Under the pieces are notes generated by a model. The model searched no databases. It saw only the letters and a list, made by a program, of their open reading frames with translations, and was not told the origin of the DNA. A stretch of DNA of 64,000 nt from Paenibacillus azoreducens (GTDB lineage Bacteria; Bacillota; Bacilli; Paenibacillales; Paenibacillaceae). A program made the position numbers and the translations under genes. This document shows positions 17,041 to 25,309 of this stretch, in pieces. Position 1 is the stretch's first letter; each line of letters starts with the position of its first letter. The stretch is taken from NCBI RefSeq assembly GCF_021654775.1, contig NZ_AP025343.1, forward strand, positions 1,765,501 to 1,829,500, read 5' to 3'.

Positions 17041-18465
17041 ATGAGAACGTATAAGCCCAGACTCATGTTATTCTCCCATGTCAGCAATACGGCCAGCATT
17101 ACGGGGGCCGAAAAGCTCCTTCTGTTGTTCTGCCTTCAATTAACCCCTTTTTTGGAATGTATCCTGGTGGCTCCGTATGAAGGCAAATTGACAGCCTACG
17201 CGCGAAAACAGGGCATTACGGTACGAATCCAACCCTACCCCTTGTTATTTGGCATGTATCAACCCGGCGAACGGCTGGAACAAGAAGCGGAGGAACTCCG
17301 GAACCAACCGGACTTCGCATCCGTCGTCCATTGCATCCAAGAAACCGCGCCAGATATCGTTTTGACCAATACCATTGTCAATGTCTTGCCCGCAATGGCG
17401 GCAAAAACGCTAGGCATACCAGTTCTTTGGAAAATTACCGAGATTATGACGGCAACCGGGTACACGGCGTCTGTCATGTCCGTGGTAGAGAAGTACAGCG
17501 ATTGCCTGATCGCCATCTCTGAGGCGTCGGCCCGGATCTTCCGCGAAGCCGTCTCCAAACCAATCTTTCTTATTCCTCCGTCCGCAGACAATAAGCTGCT
17601 CCGTCCTGCACAGATGCTGATCCGAAACGAATACCGCAAGGTACTTCACCTGAAGGACTCCCACTTCTGCATCGGTTACATCTCTTCTTTTATCCAACCG
17701 GAAAAAGGGCTGCTCGAATTTATCGGCATGGCGCGCATTTTGGCCGAATCTCACCCGGATTGCCAGTTTGCCGTCATCGGAAACCCGGCGGATCAGGCGT
17801 ATCATGATCGCTGCATATCTGAAGTGAACGCCTCCGGTTACGGAACCCGCTTCCGGTTCGTACCTTTTGTGGAATCGGTGCACACGGCATACAGCGCGAT
17901 GGATATTCTAGTCGTTCCAAGCATTGTACAGGAAGGTTTCGGTATGACTGCCCTTGAAGGCATGCTCTGCGGCAAACCGGTCGTGTCCTTTGACTCCGGA
18001 GGATTAGGGGAACTGATGAGGAATACGGGGAACGGGTATTTCGTCGTACCCGTTGGCGACCATGCTGCGCTTGCGGCCAAGGTATCCGAACTGCTGAATA
18101 CCCCCTCGCTGTTGAAGAATACGGGAAACAGGAACGCGATCACAGCGAAGGCCGTGTACGGCATGGATGTTTATCGCCAGAAGATTCAAGCTTTTATTCT
18201 TGAACTGCAGCAGAGCTATCCTGTTTGGATGAGCGGAGCCATATCCCGCAGCCTAAATGCGAGTAAGGAATCCATGCCAACGCCCTTGCCATCCCCGAAA
18301 CGCTTACATGCCCGGCCAAAGAGAAAAACAAGAAGGAAACGAAGGCATGGAAAATCGGCCTGGAGCCAAGTGTCCGCTTCATCACTCGGAAGCCGCCGAA
18401 AAAAAAGAAAGGCGGGAGCAGGCAGGCGTTTCAAACGTCGCTCCAAATCAACCAGAAGAAAATAG
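17041..18465 (+). CDS. GT4 glycosyltransferase with long basic C-terminal tail
   Basis: The ATG at 17041 begins MRTYKPRLMLFSHVSN; neither it nor an in-frame TTG at 17023 has a good ribosome site, so the start is uncertain. The body is a GT-B fold of the GT4 type: a TGAEKLLLLF glycine loop near the N-terminus, FCIGYISSFIQPEKGL starting the nucleotide-binding half, and VQEGFGMTALEGMLCGKPVV with the E-x7-E motif. The last ~70 residues are a Lys/Arg-rich tail (KRKTRRKRRHGKSAW is typical) unlike ordinary GT4 enzymes. The same kind of arm sits at the N-terminus of several neighbours, so a shared anchoring role is likely. Confidence 0.83.
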   Translation: MRTYKPRLMLFSHVSNTASITGAEKLLLLFCLQLTPFLECILVAPYEGKLTAYARKQGITVRIQPYPLLFGMYQPGERLEQEAEELRNQPDFASVVHCIQETAPDIVLTNTIVNVLPAMAAKTLGIPVLWKITEIMTATGYTASVMSVVEKYSDCLIAISEASARIFREAVSKPIFLIPPSADNKLLRPAQMLIRNEYRKVLHLKDSHFCIGYISSFIQPEKGLLEFIGMARILAESHPDCQFAVIGNPADQAYHDRCISEVNASGYGTRFRFVPFVESVHTAYSAMDILVVPSIVQEGFGMTALEGMLCGKPVVSFDSGGLGELMRNTGNGYFVVPVGDHAALAAKVSELLNTPSLLKNTGNRNAITAKAVYGMDVYRQKIQAFILELQQSYPVWMSGAISRSLNASKESMPTPLPSPKRLHARPKRKTRRKRRHGKSAWSQVSASSLGSRRKKRKAGAGRRFKRRSKSTRRK

Positions 18466-18478
18466 GAGAGTGGATGCT

Positions 18479-19570
18479 ATGAGAATCATGACGATTTTAG
18501 GCACTCGGCCTGAAATTATCCGACTCAGCCTTATTCTCCCAAAGTTGGACCGGTATGCGGAGCGACATGTGCTTGTTCATACCGGCCAGAATTTTGCAGA
18601 AAGGCTGAGCGGGATTTTTTTTAAGCAGATGGGCTTGCGCTCACCGGATTACATTTTGCAGGACGCCGCTGCTCCGCTTGGGGGGCAGCTGTCATCCATG
18701 TTTCTTCAAATGGAGAGCATTCTCGATAAAGAAAAACCGGATAAGGTTCTCCTGCTCGGCGATACCAACAGTGCGCTGTGCGCGGTACTTGCCGAAAGGC
18801 TCGGATATCCTGTGATTCATATGGAAGCAGGTAACCGCTGTTTTGATTTGGGGGTCCCCGAGGAGAAGAACCGCAGGGTCATCGACACGATCTCATCAAT
18901 TAATATGCCTTATACGGAACAGAGCAAGAAGCATCTGCTGGCGGAGGGTTATCCCAGTTCCCGCATCGTGCTGACCGGAAATCCGATTTACGAAGTGATG
19001 AATCATTATGAGAAGTCCATTACAGAGAGCGGCATTCTGAACAGCCTCGCTCTGAAGCCGAAGCAATATTTTCTGGTCACGGCCCACCGTGCGGAAAACG
19101 TGGATCATCCGGAACGTTTGCGGCAGATCGTGGAAGGTTTGAATCTGATCGCCGAAAAGTACGGGCGGCGGATGATTTGCAGCATTCATCCGCGCACGGC
19201 CTCCCGCATTTCGGGACTCAAAGATCTGACCGTGCATCCGTTGGTAGAATTCCACGAGCCGTTTGGATTTTTCGACTTCGTCATGCTGGAACGGCATGCC
19301 TGCTGCGCGCTGACCGACAGCGGAACGGTTCAGGAAGAATGCTGTATCATGCAGGTTCCGACCGTAACGATGAGGGAAACGACCGAACGTCCGGAAACCA
19401 TAGACTGCGGCAGCAATATCGTATCGGGCCTGGAATCCAAGGCGATCGCCCGCGCGGCAGACCTGATGCTCAGTTTGCCCAGTGAATGGGTATGTCCTGA
19501 TGGTTATTTGGCGGAGAACGTCTCGGATAAGGTTGTAAAATTTCTGCTTGGAGGGAAAATTCATGTTTGA
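18479..19570 (+). CDS. wecB: non-hydrolysing UDP-N-acetylglucosamine 2-epimerase (WecB/CapG type)
   Basis: The enzyme inverts C-2 of a UDP-2-acetamido sugar. The ATG at 18479 lies ten bases after AGGAG; the reading frame extends upstream but overlaps the previous gene. The 363-residue length fits the family. Motifs in order: LGTRPEIIRLSL, VHTGQNF, LLGDTNSALC, HMEAGNRCFD, PEEKNRRVIDTISS, LTGNPIYEVM, VTAHRAENVDHPERL, and LTDSGTVQEECC, which holds the active-site acid and the UDP-binding Ser. With the next two genes it forms a set like CapG-CapE-CapF or WbvD-WbvB-WbvR, so its substrate is probably a 6-deoxy UDP-sugar rather than UDP-GlcNAc. Confidence 0.92.
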   Translation: MRIMTILGTRPEIIRLSLILPKLDRYAERHVLVHTGQNFAERLSGIFFKQMGLRSPDYILQDAAAPLGGQLSSMFLQMESILDKEKPDKVLLLGDTNSALCAVLAERLGYPVIHMEAGNRCFDLGVPEEKNRRVIDTISSINMPYTEQSKKHLLAEGYPSSRIVLTGNPIYEVMNHYEKSITESGILNSLALKPKQYFLVTAHRAENVDHPERLRQIVEGLNLIAEKYGRRMICSIHPRTASRISGLKDLTVHPLVEFHEPFGFFDFVMLERHACCALTDSGTVQEECCIMQVPTVTMRETTERPETIDCGSNIVSGLESKAIARAADLMLSLPSEWVCPDGYLAENVSDKVVKFLLGGKIHV

Positions 19571-20546
19571 AAATAAGCGTATTTTGGTGACCGGGGGGAC
19601 CGGGTCCTGGGGCTACGAACTGGTTTCGCAGCTGCTGACCCAAGGGCCGAGGGAGGTGATCGTCTTCTCCCGCAATGAATCTTCCCAGGTAGCCATGAGC
19701 CGGCAATTCGAAAACAAACATCTAAGCTTTCGGATTGGCGACATCCGGGACAAGGAAGCCTTGATCGCCGCTTGCCAGGGAGTTGATTACGTGTTTCACC
19801 TCGCAGCGCTGAAACATGTGCCGGTATGTGAGGATCAGCCGTACGAAGCACTTAAAACCAATGTAATCGGAACCCAAAACGTAATCGAGGCAGCCATCGA
19901 TAACAAGGTGAAAAAAGTATTTTATATTTCGACCGACAAGGCGGCTAATCCTTCGAACTTCTACGGCATGACGAAAGCCATCGGGGAGAAGCTGATCGTA
20001 TACGCGAACCTGCTGCACAGCGAGACCCGCTTTGTTACCGTCCGCGGCGGTAATGTACTGGGAACAAATGGTTCCGTGGTGCATGTATTCAAAGACCAGA
20101 TCCGGGCGAAGGGTCAAGTGCAGATTACGGATATGGAAATGACGCGGTTTTTCTTGACGCTGCGCGATGCGATCAAACTGCTGTTCAAAGCCGTGGAGGA
20201 GAGTTACGGCGGGGAAATCTTCGTCATGACGATGCCAGCCTGCAGAATCGTGGATTTGGCCGAAGTGCTGATCGAGGCTTCCGGCAAAGATAATGTAAGC
20301 ATCGTGGAATCGGGCATCCGCCCTGGGGAGAAAATCCATGAAATTCTGATGAGCGATTATGAAAGCATGACGACGGTTGTTTATGACGAGGAGTATCTCG
20401 TCATTCTGCCTACGCTTCATATGCCAGAGCTCAAGGAGCATTACAGCCGCTACGAACCGGTATCGTTCAGCAGTTTCAGTTCCAATCACCATTTGATGAG
20501 CAAAGAGGAGATCAAGAAAATTCTCCAGCGCGGAGGGTTCCTGTAA
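19563..20546 (+). CDS. UDP-GlcNAc 4,6-dehydratase/5-epimerase (CapE/WbjB family)
   Basis: The ATG has GGAGGG seven bases upstream and overlaps the previous gene by eight bases. The 327-residue protein is an extended SDR: VTGGTGSWGYELV is the NAD(P)-binding turn, FHLAALKHVPVCE is typical of the CapE/FlaA1/PglF group, and NFYGMTKAIGEK carries the catalytic Tyr-x-x-x-Lys. VRGGNVLGTNGSVV and GIRPGEKIHE are further group signatures. These enzymes convert UDP-GlcNAc into a 4-keto-6-deoxy sugar, in the CapE/WbjB branch with C-5 inversion. The short length and soluble form fit that branch; the precise epimerisation outcome is inferred from neighbours. Confidence 0.9.
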   Translation: MFENKRILVTGGTGSWGYELVSQLLTQGPREVIVFSRNESSQVAMSRQFENKHLSFRIGDIRDKEALIAACQGVDYVFHLAALKHVPVCEDQPYEALKTNVIGTQNVIEAAIDNKVKKVFYISTDKAANPSNFYGMTKAIGEKLIVYANLLHSETRFVTVRGGNVLGTNGSVVHVFKDQIRAKGQVQITDMEMTRFFLTLRDAIKLLFKAVEESYGGEIFVMTMPACRIVDLAEVLIEASGKDNVSIVESGIRPGEKIHEILMSDYESMTTVVYDEEYLVILPTLHMPELKEHYSRYEPVSFSSFSSNHHLMSKEEIKKILQRGGFL

Positions 20547-21385
20547 TGAAGCTGCTTATTCTTGGCGGAAACGGGATGGCAGGCCATGTACTGGTCGATT
20601 ATTTCCGGCGTCAAGGAAAACACCAGGTATTTTACTCAACCCGGGAACAACGCAGCCCCGGGGGACTATTCCTTGATGCCTCCGATACAAGCATGGTTGA
20701 CAGACTGCTGGAAATCGTCAGACCGGACGTTATCATCAATGCGATCGGAGTTTTGAATCATTTTGCGGAAGAAGACCGGATCAATGCGTATCATATCAAC
20801 GGTTTTCTGCCGCATCGGCTGCGCCGCGGCGCCGACCTGCTCGGCGCTCGGTTGATTCATATTAGTACCGATTGCGTGTTTGAAGGAACCAGAGGAAAGT
20901 ATGAGGAAGACGACAAACCGGACGGAACCAGCGCTTATGCCATGACCAAAGCGCTGGGCGAAGTACGGGCGCAGGGACATTTGACGATACGCACCTCCAT
21001 TATTGGTCCGGAAATCCGAAATCAAGGTATTGGGCTCATGCATTGGTTTATGTCCCAGAAGGGAACCGTCGCCGGATACCGCCGCGTCATGTGGAACGGG
21101 GTGACTACGCTGGAATTGGCCAAGGCCATTGACCAGTTGATGATCTCGCCGGTATCGGGGCTAATCCATCTCGCTTATCCCGAACCGATCAGCAAGCATG
21201 ATCTGCTGCTGCTCTTTAAGGAGATTTGGGGCGTGGAACAAGTGACGGTGGTCCCCGCCGATCAGCCGGTGCAGGATCGGACGTTGGTTTCAACCCGAAT
21301 CGATGTAGATTATGCCGTCCCCCATTATCGCGACATGCTGAAGGAGCTGAAAAGATGGATGGACCAACCTCCCGCAAGCCTGTGA
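20546..21385 (+). CDS. RmlD-like 4-keto-reductase (WbvR/CapF-type SDR without cupin domain)
   Basis: Start overlaps the previous stop (TAATG). The 279-residue protein begins LLILGGNGMAGHVL and carries IINAIGVLNH, ISTDCVFEGTRGKYEEDD and YAMTKALGE (Tyr-x-x-x-Lys), the plan of RmlD-type reductases. CapF and WbjC, which act after CapE/WbjB for UDP-FucNAc, carry an extra C-terminal cupin epimerase domain; this protein stops before it. WbvR, used for UDP-L-QuiNAc, likewise lacks it. I infer it reduces the 4-keto sugar made by the preceding enzyme to UDP-L-RhaNAc-type product, which the 2-epimerase then converts. Confidence 0.82.
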   Translation: MKLLILGGNGMAGHVLVDYFRRQGKHQVFYSTREQRSPGGLFLDASDTSMVDRLLEIVRPDVIINAIGVLNHFAEEDRINAYHINGFLPHRLRRGADLLGARLIHISTDCVFEGTRGKYEEDDKPDGTSAYAMTKALGEVRAQGHLTIRTSIIGPEIRNQGIGLMHWFMSQKGTVAGYRRVMWNGVTTLELAKAIDQLMISPVSGLIHLAYPEPISKHDLLLLFKEIWGVEQVTVVPADQPVQDRTLVSTRIDVDYAVPHYRDMLKELKRWMDQPPASL

Positions 21386-22284
21386 TTTTGATTACCGGCG
21401 CTTCAGGTTTTACCGGCAGCCATGCCTGCCGGTATTTTGCCGAACAAGACATGCAGGTGGCCGCGGTGGTCAGGAATCTTCCCGCAGAGGCCGCGCCTGA
21501 TGGGATCCGGTATTACGAATGCGACTTATTGGATAAAACAAAGCTCAGGGAACTCATTCAAACGGTTGCTCCGGATTTTGCCCTGCATCTGGGAGGAAAG
21601 AATTCGGTCCCCGAATCCTGGGAGAACCCGTTGATGTACCTTGAAACCAACGTTCTGCCCACCATCTATCTTCTGGATTCGCTCCGCTCGTTCCCTTCCT
21701 GCAGAATCGTCATTGCCGGTTCCATGCTGGTTTCTCCGCTCACGCCTCCTTTTCAGCCTCCCCATCCTTACAATCTCAGCAAAAGCCTGCAAAAAGCGGC
21801 AGCTTTGTCGTGGGCTGGCTTATTCGGCCAGAACGTTATCCTTGCAGAACCGTCGAATCTCATTGGCCCCGGGCCTTCGACGGGTTTTTGCGCACTGCTG
21901 GCCCGCCATATTGCGGCTTATGAACTTGAAGGAAAAATAGAAACATTCAAAGTATCCTCGCGTACGGCCCTTCGGGATTTCCTGGATGTGAGGGATGCCG
22001 TAAAAGCCTACGATCTTCTGTTGAAAAAAGGAACCCCCGGGCAAACCGTTAGAGTCACTTCGGGAACTTCGCATACACTTGAAGAAATCGTGGCTACCAT
22101 GATGAGCATCGCAGGCAGCATGGCTCCGCTTGAATGGGGGAAAGAGGAAGGGGCCTTCGCTCCCCTTGCCGTACAGCCTTGCGAACCTTTGGCCGCGCTC
22201 GGATGGAAACCGGAAATACCGCTTGAAACATCGCTTCGGGACGTTTTGGAATACTGCCGTTTGCAGAAAGGTGGAAGGACATGA
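21355..22284 (+). CDS. NAD-dependent sugar epimerase/dehydratase (extended SDR)
   Basis: The ATG at 21355 sits eight bases after AGGAG and overlaps the end of the reductase gene by about 30 bases. The 309-residue protein has LITGASGFTGSHACRYF as the dinucleotide-binding turn, FALHLGGKNSV, and HPYNLSKSLQK with the catalytic Tyr-x-x-x-Lys. It resembles the GDP-mannose dehydratase / GDP-4-keto-6-deoxymannose reductase branch in general layout, but no residue decides the substrate. Its position between the UDP-sugar genes and a glycosyltransferase indicates a further surface-sugar modification. Confidence 0.78.
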   Translation: MDGPTSRKPVILITGASGFTGSHACRYFAEQDMQVAAVVRNLPAEAAPDGIRYYECDLLDKTKLRELIQTVAPDFALHLGGKNSVPESWENPLMYLETNVLPTIYLLDSLRSFPSCRIVIAGSMLVSPLTPPFQPPHPYNLSKSLQKAAALSWAGLFGQNVILAEPSNLIGPGPSTGFCALLARHIAAYELEGKIETFKVSSRTALRDFLDVRDAVKAYDLLLKKGTPGQTVRVTSGTSHTLEEIVATMMSIAGSMAPLEWGKEEGAFAPLAVQPCEPLAALGWKPEIPLETSLRDVLEYCRLQKGGRT

Positions 22285-22994
22285 GACCACTCGTCACGAT
22301 CGTTATCCCATTTTTTAATGATCCTTACGTGAATCAGGCGGTTCGGAGCGCCTTGTCGCAATCCTATAAGCCTATCGAGATCATCGTCGTTGACGACGGT
22401 TCAACGAAGCATACCGACCGTCTGGCACCATACAAGCGTTATATTCATTATCTGGGGAAAGCCAACGGCGGCACAGCCACCGCCCTAAACCACGGAATCC
22501 GTCACGCTTCGGGGGAATATATCGCATGGTTAAGCTCTGACGATGTGTTCTACCGCGATAAAATTAACAATCAGGTACTGTTTATGCAAGAACAAAACGC
22601 GCTGATATCCCATACCAATTTCAATAATATTAATGCGCAAAGTAAAATCGTTAAATACCGTGCAGGCTGCGTATTCAATAACATGGCTGATTTTTATCGC
22701 TTATTTCTAAACGCAAATCCTGTGAACGGGTGTACGGTTATGATGAAAAAGGAACTGTTCTGCCATATCGGTTTGTTTGATGAAACCCTCCCGTACACCC
22801 ATGATTTGGAATTCTGGGCCAGGGTAATACAAGCAGGCATTTCATTTCCTTATCTGGATGAGCCTCTTGTGGGCTACCGCTGGCATGATTCGATGGGCAC
22901 CTTGCGTCATCAGGAAGCCATTCGCCACGAATATGCGGGGACACAGGAACGCATACGGACTGCACTCGGGCGCATCGTTGATCTTATGAAATAA
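22281..22994 (+). CDS. GT2 family glycosyltransferase
   Basis: ATGA overlap with the preceding epimerase gene. The 237-residue enzyme opens TIVIPFFNDPYVNQAVRSAL and continues EIIVVDDGSTKHT, GKANGGTATALNHGI and the metal-site WLSSDDVFY. Acceptor-side TLPYTHDLEFWARVI follows. It ends the long operon that begins at 17041. It belongs to the GT2 group that extends bacterial surface glycans; donor unknown. Confidence 0.87.
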   Translation: MRPLVTIVIPFFNDPYVNQAVRSALSQSYKPIEIIVVDDGSTKHTDRLAPYKRYIHYLGKANGGTATALNHGIRHASGEYIAWLSSDDVFYRDKINNQVLFMQEQNALISHTNFNNINAQSKIVKYRAGCVFNNMADFYRLFLNANPVNGCTVMMKKELFCHIGLFDETLPYTHDLEFWARVIQAGISFPYLDEPLVGYRWHDSMGTLRHQEAIRHEYAGTQERIRTALGRIVDLMK

Positions 22995-23061
22995 ACCCAA
23001 AGATCCTCCGCTCTCTCAAAACCTATCATTTTTGTGTCAATGAAGGAGAGAGTTCGTCCAT

Positions 23062-23089
23062 ACGAGATGTGGAACCCTCGCATATTCTA
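23062..23089 (+). promoter_or_regulatory. sigma-K promoter of the ExsC-like gene
   Basis: AC at 23062-23063, 17 bases, then CATATTCTA at 23081-23089, an exact CATANNNTA. The expected transcript start near 23096 leaves only the ATG at 23113 usable, which fixes the start of the next gene. Confidence 0.65.
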
Positions 23090-23112
23090 TGGATGAAAGG
23101 AGGGAAAAAATT

Positions 23113-23550
23113 ATGCCAAACCGATTAATCGATAGCCAGATATCTCAGAACGTTTCAACAGCAGGAGCGGTTTCCATTCCTGCAAGCGCAACTCCTGAAC
23201 TCTTTGGTACACTTGGTCTGAACACAGCCGCAGCCGGACCCAATCTTTCCGTTCACTTCACGGCAACCGTCACTTTAAGCGCAGTCGTTGCCATTCTTGT
23301 GCCAGTAACTGTGACAATTTTCAGAGTGGTTGGAGGAGTATCGACGCTAATTTATTCCGCTACAGAGACCATGCCTGTAGGAACACTTCTGTTAACTACC
23401 AATGTCTTGACCGTGACGGGAATCGATTTGTTATTAACAAACCCGGGATTCGTCGTCTACCAGGCTTTTGTCAGCATACCTTCCGGATTGGCCGTTATTC
23501 CTAACCGTGTCGGTCCAGAAAGCTTCGAAGCAGTAGCTTACTCCGACTAA
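23113..23550 (+). CDS. probable exosporium/spore-surface protein, ExsC-like
   Basis: The start at 23113 is set by the promoter just upstream and by AAGGAGGG; a longer frame from 23089 would begin inside the promoter. The 145-residue protein opens MPNRLIDSQISQNVSTAG, then is almost entirely beta-prone, with alternating Val/Thr (LSVHFTATVTLSAVVAI and VTVTIFRVVGG) and few charged residues. It ends NRVGPESFEAVAYSD. The composition and opening resemble the exosporium protein C family of Bacillus/Paenibacillus; I recall the family but cannot confirm it here. It stands alone between a sigma-K-like promoter and two terminators, and is a plausible glycan-bearing surface subunit. Confidence 0.7.
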   Translation: MPNRLIDSQISQNVSTAGAVSIPASATPELFGTLGLNTAAAGPNLSVHFTATVTLSAVVAILVPVTVTIFRVVGGVSTLIYSATETMPVGTLLLTTNVLTVTGIDLLLTNPGFVVYQAFVSIPSGLAVIPNRVGPESFEAVAYSD

Positions 23551-23605
23551 TTCGAGCGAATGGACTGAGGCCAACAGGATGTTTAGAAAGTTGTTTTAAC
23601 CGCTG

Positions 23606-23635
23606 GGGAAGGCCCTTTTGGGTCTTCCCTTATTG
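23606..23635 (+). terminator. rho-independent terminator after the ExsC-like gene
   Basis: GGGAAGGCCC pairs with GGGTCTTCCC across a TTTT loop, followed by TTATTG. Confidence 0.8.
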
Positions 23636-23647
23636 TCTGCATGCTGC

Positions 23648-23695
23648 AAAAAGGCCGGGTAGAGGGCAACACATACTCTTACCCGGTCTTTTTCT
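23648..23695. terminator. second, bidirectional-looking terminator hairpin
   Basis: AAAAAGGCCGGGTAAGAG-type arm at 23648 pairs imperfectly with CTCTTACCCGGTCTTTTT ending near 23693; A and T runs flank both sides. It lies 40 bases after the first hairpin. The rest of the gap to 23873 shows no gene and no clear promoter. Confidence 0.6.
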
Positions 23696-23873
23696 ATAAT
23701 GGGGCGTACTTTGGATTTCTATTAATCTATAACGGCTTGATACTGCAATTAAGCTTAAAAAAGGGTGCAAAAGTCGTGTCCTGCCTGGCTTTTTTTCAAT
23801 ATAGTATAGTGTCTGGGTAATGATGGATACCCGTAATGAATCCGGCCGTGCCGGACCATGGAAAGGAGCAGGC

Positions 23874-25094
23874 ATGAAAATATTACTGGCAACTTATTGG
23901 CTTATTCCCCATGTCGGCGGGGTATGGAAATACATGCTGCAAATCCAGCAAAGGCTGGAAGCCATGGGACATCAGGTGGATCTGCTTGGCAACAGCCCGG
24001 ATTACTCCAAATTTCACATCGTTAACCGCGGACAGGAGATGTCCAAAACTGTTTTGCGTCCTTTAATTTCAGCCAAACTGGCGGCAGATCATGCCCCTGA
24101 ATTACATCAAGACCCGCTCATCTATTCATATGAAGAAGACCGATATTTCATGGAACTGTCTGCTGCTTATTTCGGTCTTGGCGGATATGATGTTATCCAC
24201 ACGCAGGATATTTTTGCCGCAAGAGCATTGGAGCGGGTCAAACCTGCACACGTCCCGCTGGTCGCTCAGGTTCACGGGTCGGTCAGCCTGGAGCTTCATA
24301 ACCACTTCCGCCAGAATCCGCAGCTTGGGATTCAAGAGCATTCGCCGGCATGGAAATATTTTAAGTCGATCGAATATCACGGCGCTTCTTCGGGACAGTT
24401 GACGATCACCTCCACCCAATGGCAAAAAAACACGCTTGTGCATGGTTTCGGTATTTCGGAACATCGGATTGAGGTCTTTCCGTACGGACTGGAATCCGAA
24501 CCATTCTGGCAAAATGCGCAGAAAGGAACCGATGTACAAAAGCCCCCGGGCAAGAAGGTTATCATTGTTCCTGCCAGACTTGCTTCCGTGAAAGGGATTG
24601 ACGTGCTGATTTCGGCGCTTGGCATGCTGAAGTATATGCGTGATGACTGGGTATGCTGGATCGTCGGGGAAGGGGAGAAGCGCGAGGAGCTGCAGCAGCA
24701 GACCGCAGGGCTTTCCTTGCAGAACGATGTGGTTTTTATGGGTGAACGTCACGACGTTCCGGCGCTTCTCATGCAATCCGACATATTCGTGCATTCATGC
24801 ATCCAGGATAATCAGCCCTTCTCCGTGATGGAGGCGCAGATTGCCGGACTTCCCGCATGCGTTTCGAATGCCGGAGGTCTTCCGGAGATGGTTGAACATG
24901 GTATTACGGGGCTGGTTTCTCCGGTTAGAGATCCATTAACGCTTGCGCGTCATCTCCATTTACTACTTGAAAACGACCAATTCAGGCTGATGCTCGGGCG
25001 CAATGCTGCCAACTTTGCCCGGGAGCATTGGTCGATGGATCAGATGATTGAAAAACTCCTAAATGCATACGCAAAGGTGGGGGCAAGAATTTGA
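23874..25094 (+). CDS. GT4 family glycosyltransferase
   Basis: The ATG at 23874 follows AAAGGAG; an in-frame ATG at 23820 lacks a ribosome site. The 406-residue GT-B enzyme opens KILLATYWLIPHVGGVWKYM, a glycine-rich acceptor loop. The second half has VPARLASVKGIDVLISAL, the binding-loop FMGERHDVPALL, and QPFSVMEAQIAGLPACVSN in the E-x7-E position. Unlike neighbours it has no basic tail or tetrad tag. A small 55-codon gene follows 40 bases later and may be cotranscribed. Confidence 0.88.
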   Translation: MKILLATYWLIPHVGGVWKYMLQIQQRLEAMGHQVDLLGNSPDYSKFHIVNRGQEMSKTVLRPLISAKLAADHAPELHQDPLIYSYEEDRYFMELSAAYFGLGGYDVIHTQDIFAARALERVKPAHVPLVAQVHGSVSLELHNHFRQNPQLGIQEHSPAWKYFKSIEYHGASSGQLTITSTQWQKNTLVHGFGISEHRIEVFPYGLESEPFWQNAQKGTDVQKPPGKKVIIVPARLASVKGIDVLISALGMLKYMRDDWVCWIVGEGEKREELQQQTAGLSLQNDVVFMGERHDVPALLMQSDIFVHSCIQDNQPFSVMEAQIAGLPACVSNAGGLPEMVEHGITGLVSPVRDPLTLARHLHLLLENDQFRLMLGRNAANFAREHWSMDQMIEKLLNAYAKVGARI

Positions 25095-25133
25095 GCTATA
25101 GAAATAGCAGAAAAGCGGAGGGGAGGTAATACT

Positions 25134-25301
25134 GTGCCAGGAGATCCTTTTATGGTGATTAGCGATCTGTACAACCGGATTTTTACGGTGCAAACATCTC
25201 ATATCGATTTGCTTGTGGACTATGCGGAGTGGAACCGGATTTTTGAGCGATTGCCCCAGGATTATAAACTTCCCGATATGAAAGTATTGAATTTCGATTA
25301 A
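25134..25301 (+). CDS. small 55-residue protein, unknown function
   Basis: A GTG start at 25134 is preceded by GGAGGGGAGGT. The frame runs 55 codons, starting with Pro-Gly-Asp-Pro and ending LPDMKVLNFD. It is slightly acidic, has no signal or membrane segment, and carries two matching sub-motifs: YNRIFTV and WNRIFERL. It follows the GT4 gene by 40 bases and is followed by a repeat element. The good ribosome site and position support translation; I recognise no family. Confidence 0.5.
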   Translation: MPGDPFMVISDLYNRIFTVQTSHIDLLVDYAEWNRIFERLPQDYKLPDMKVLNFD

Positions 25302-25309
25302 GCATGCCC

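Noticed and set aside
18848..18866. GGGGGTCCCCG inside the 2-epimerase gene, resembling the dispersed repeat
   Set aside because: Only the short GGGGGTCCCCG palindrome matches; the flanks are normal coding sequence for a conserved motif.
19722..20492. A 256-codon minus-strand frame opposite the CapE-like gene
   Set aside because: It is a shadow frame in a strongly coding region; its composition is His/Arg-rich and matches no family.
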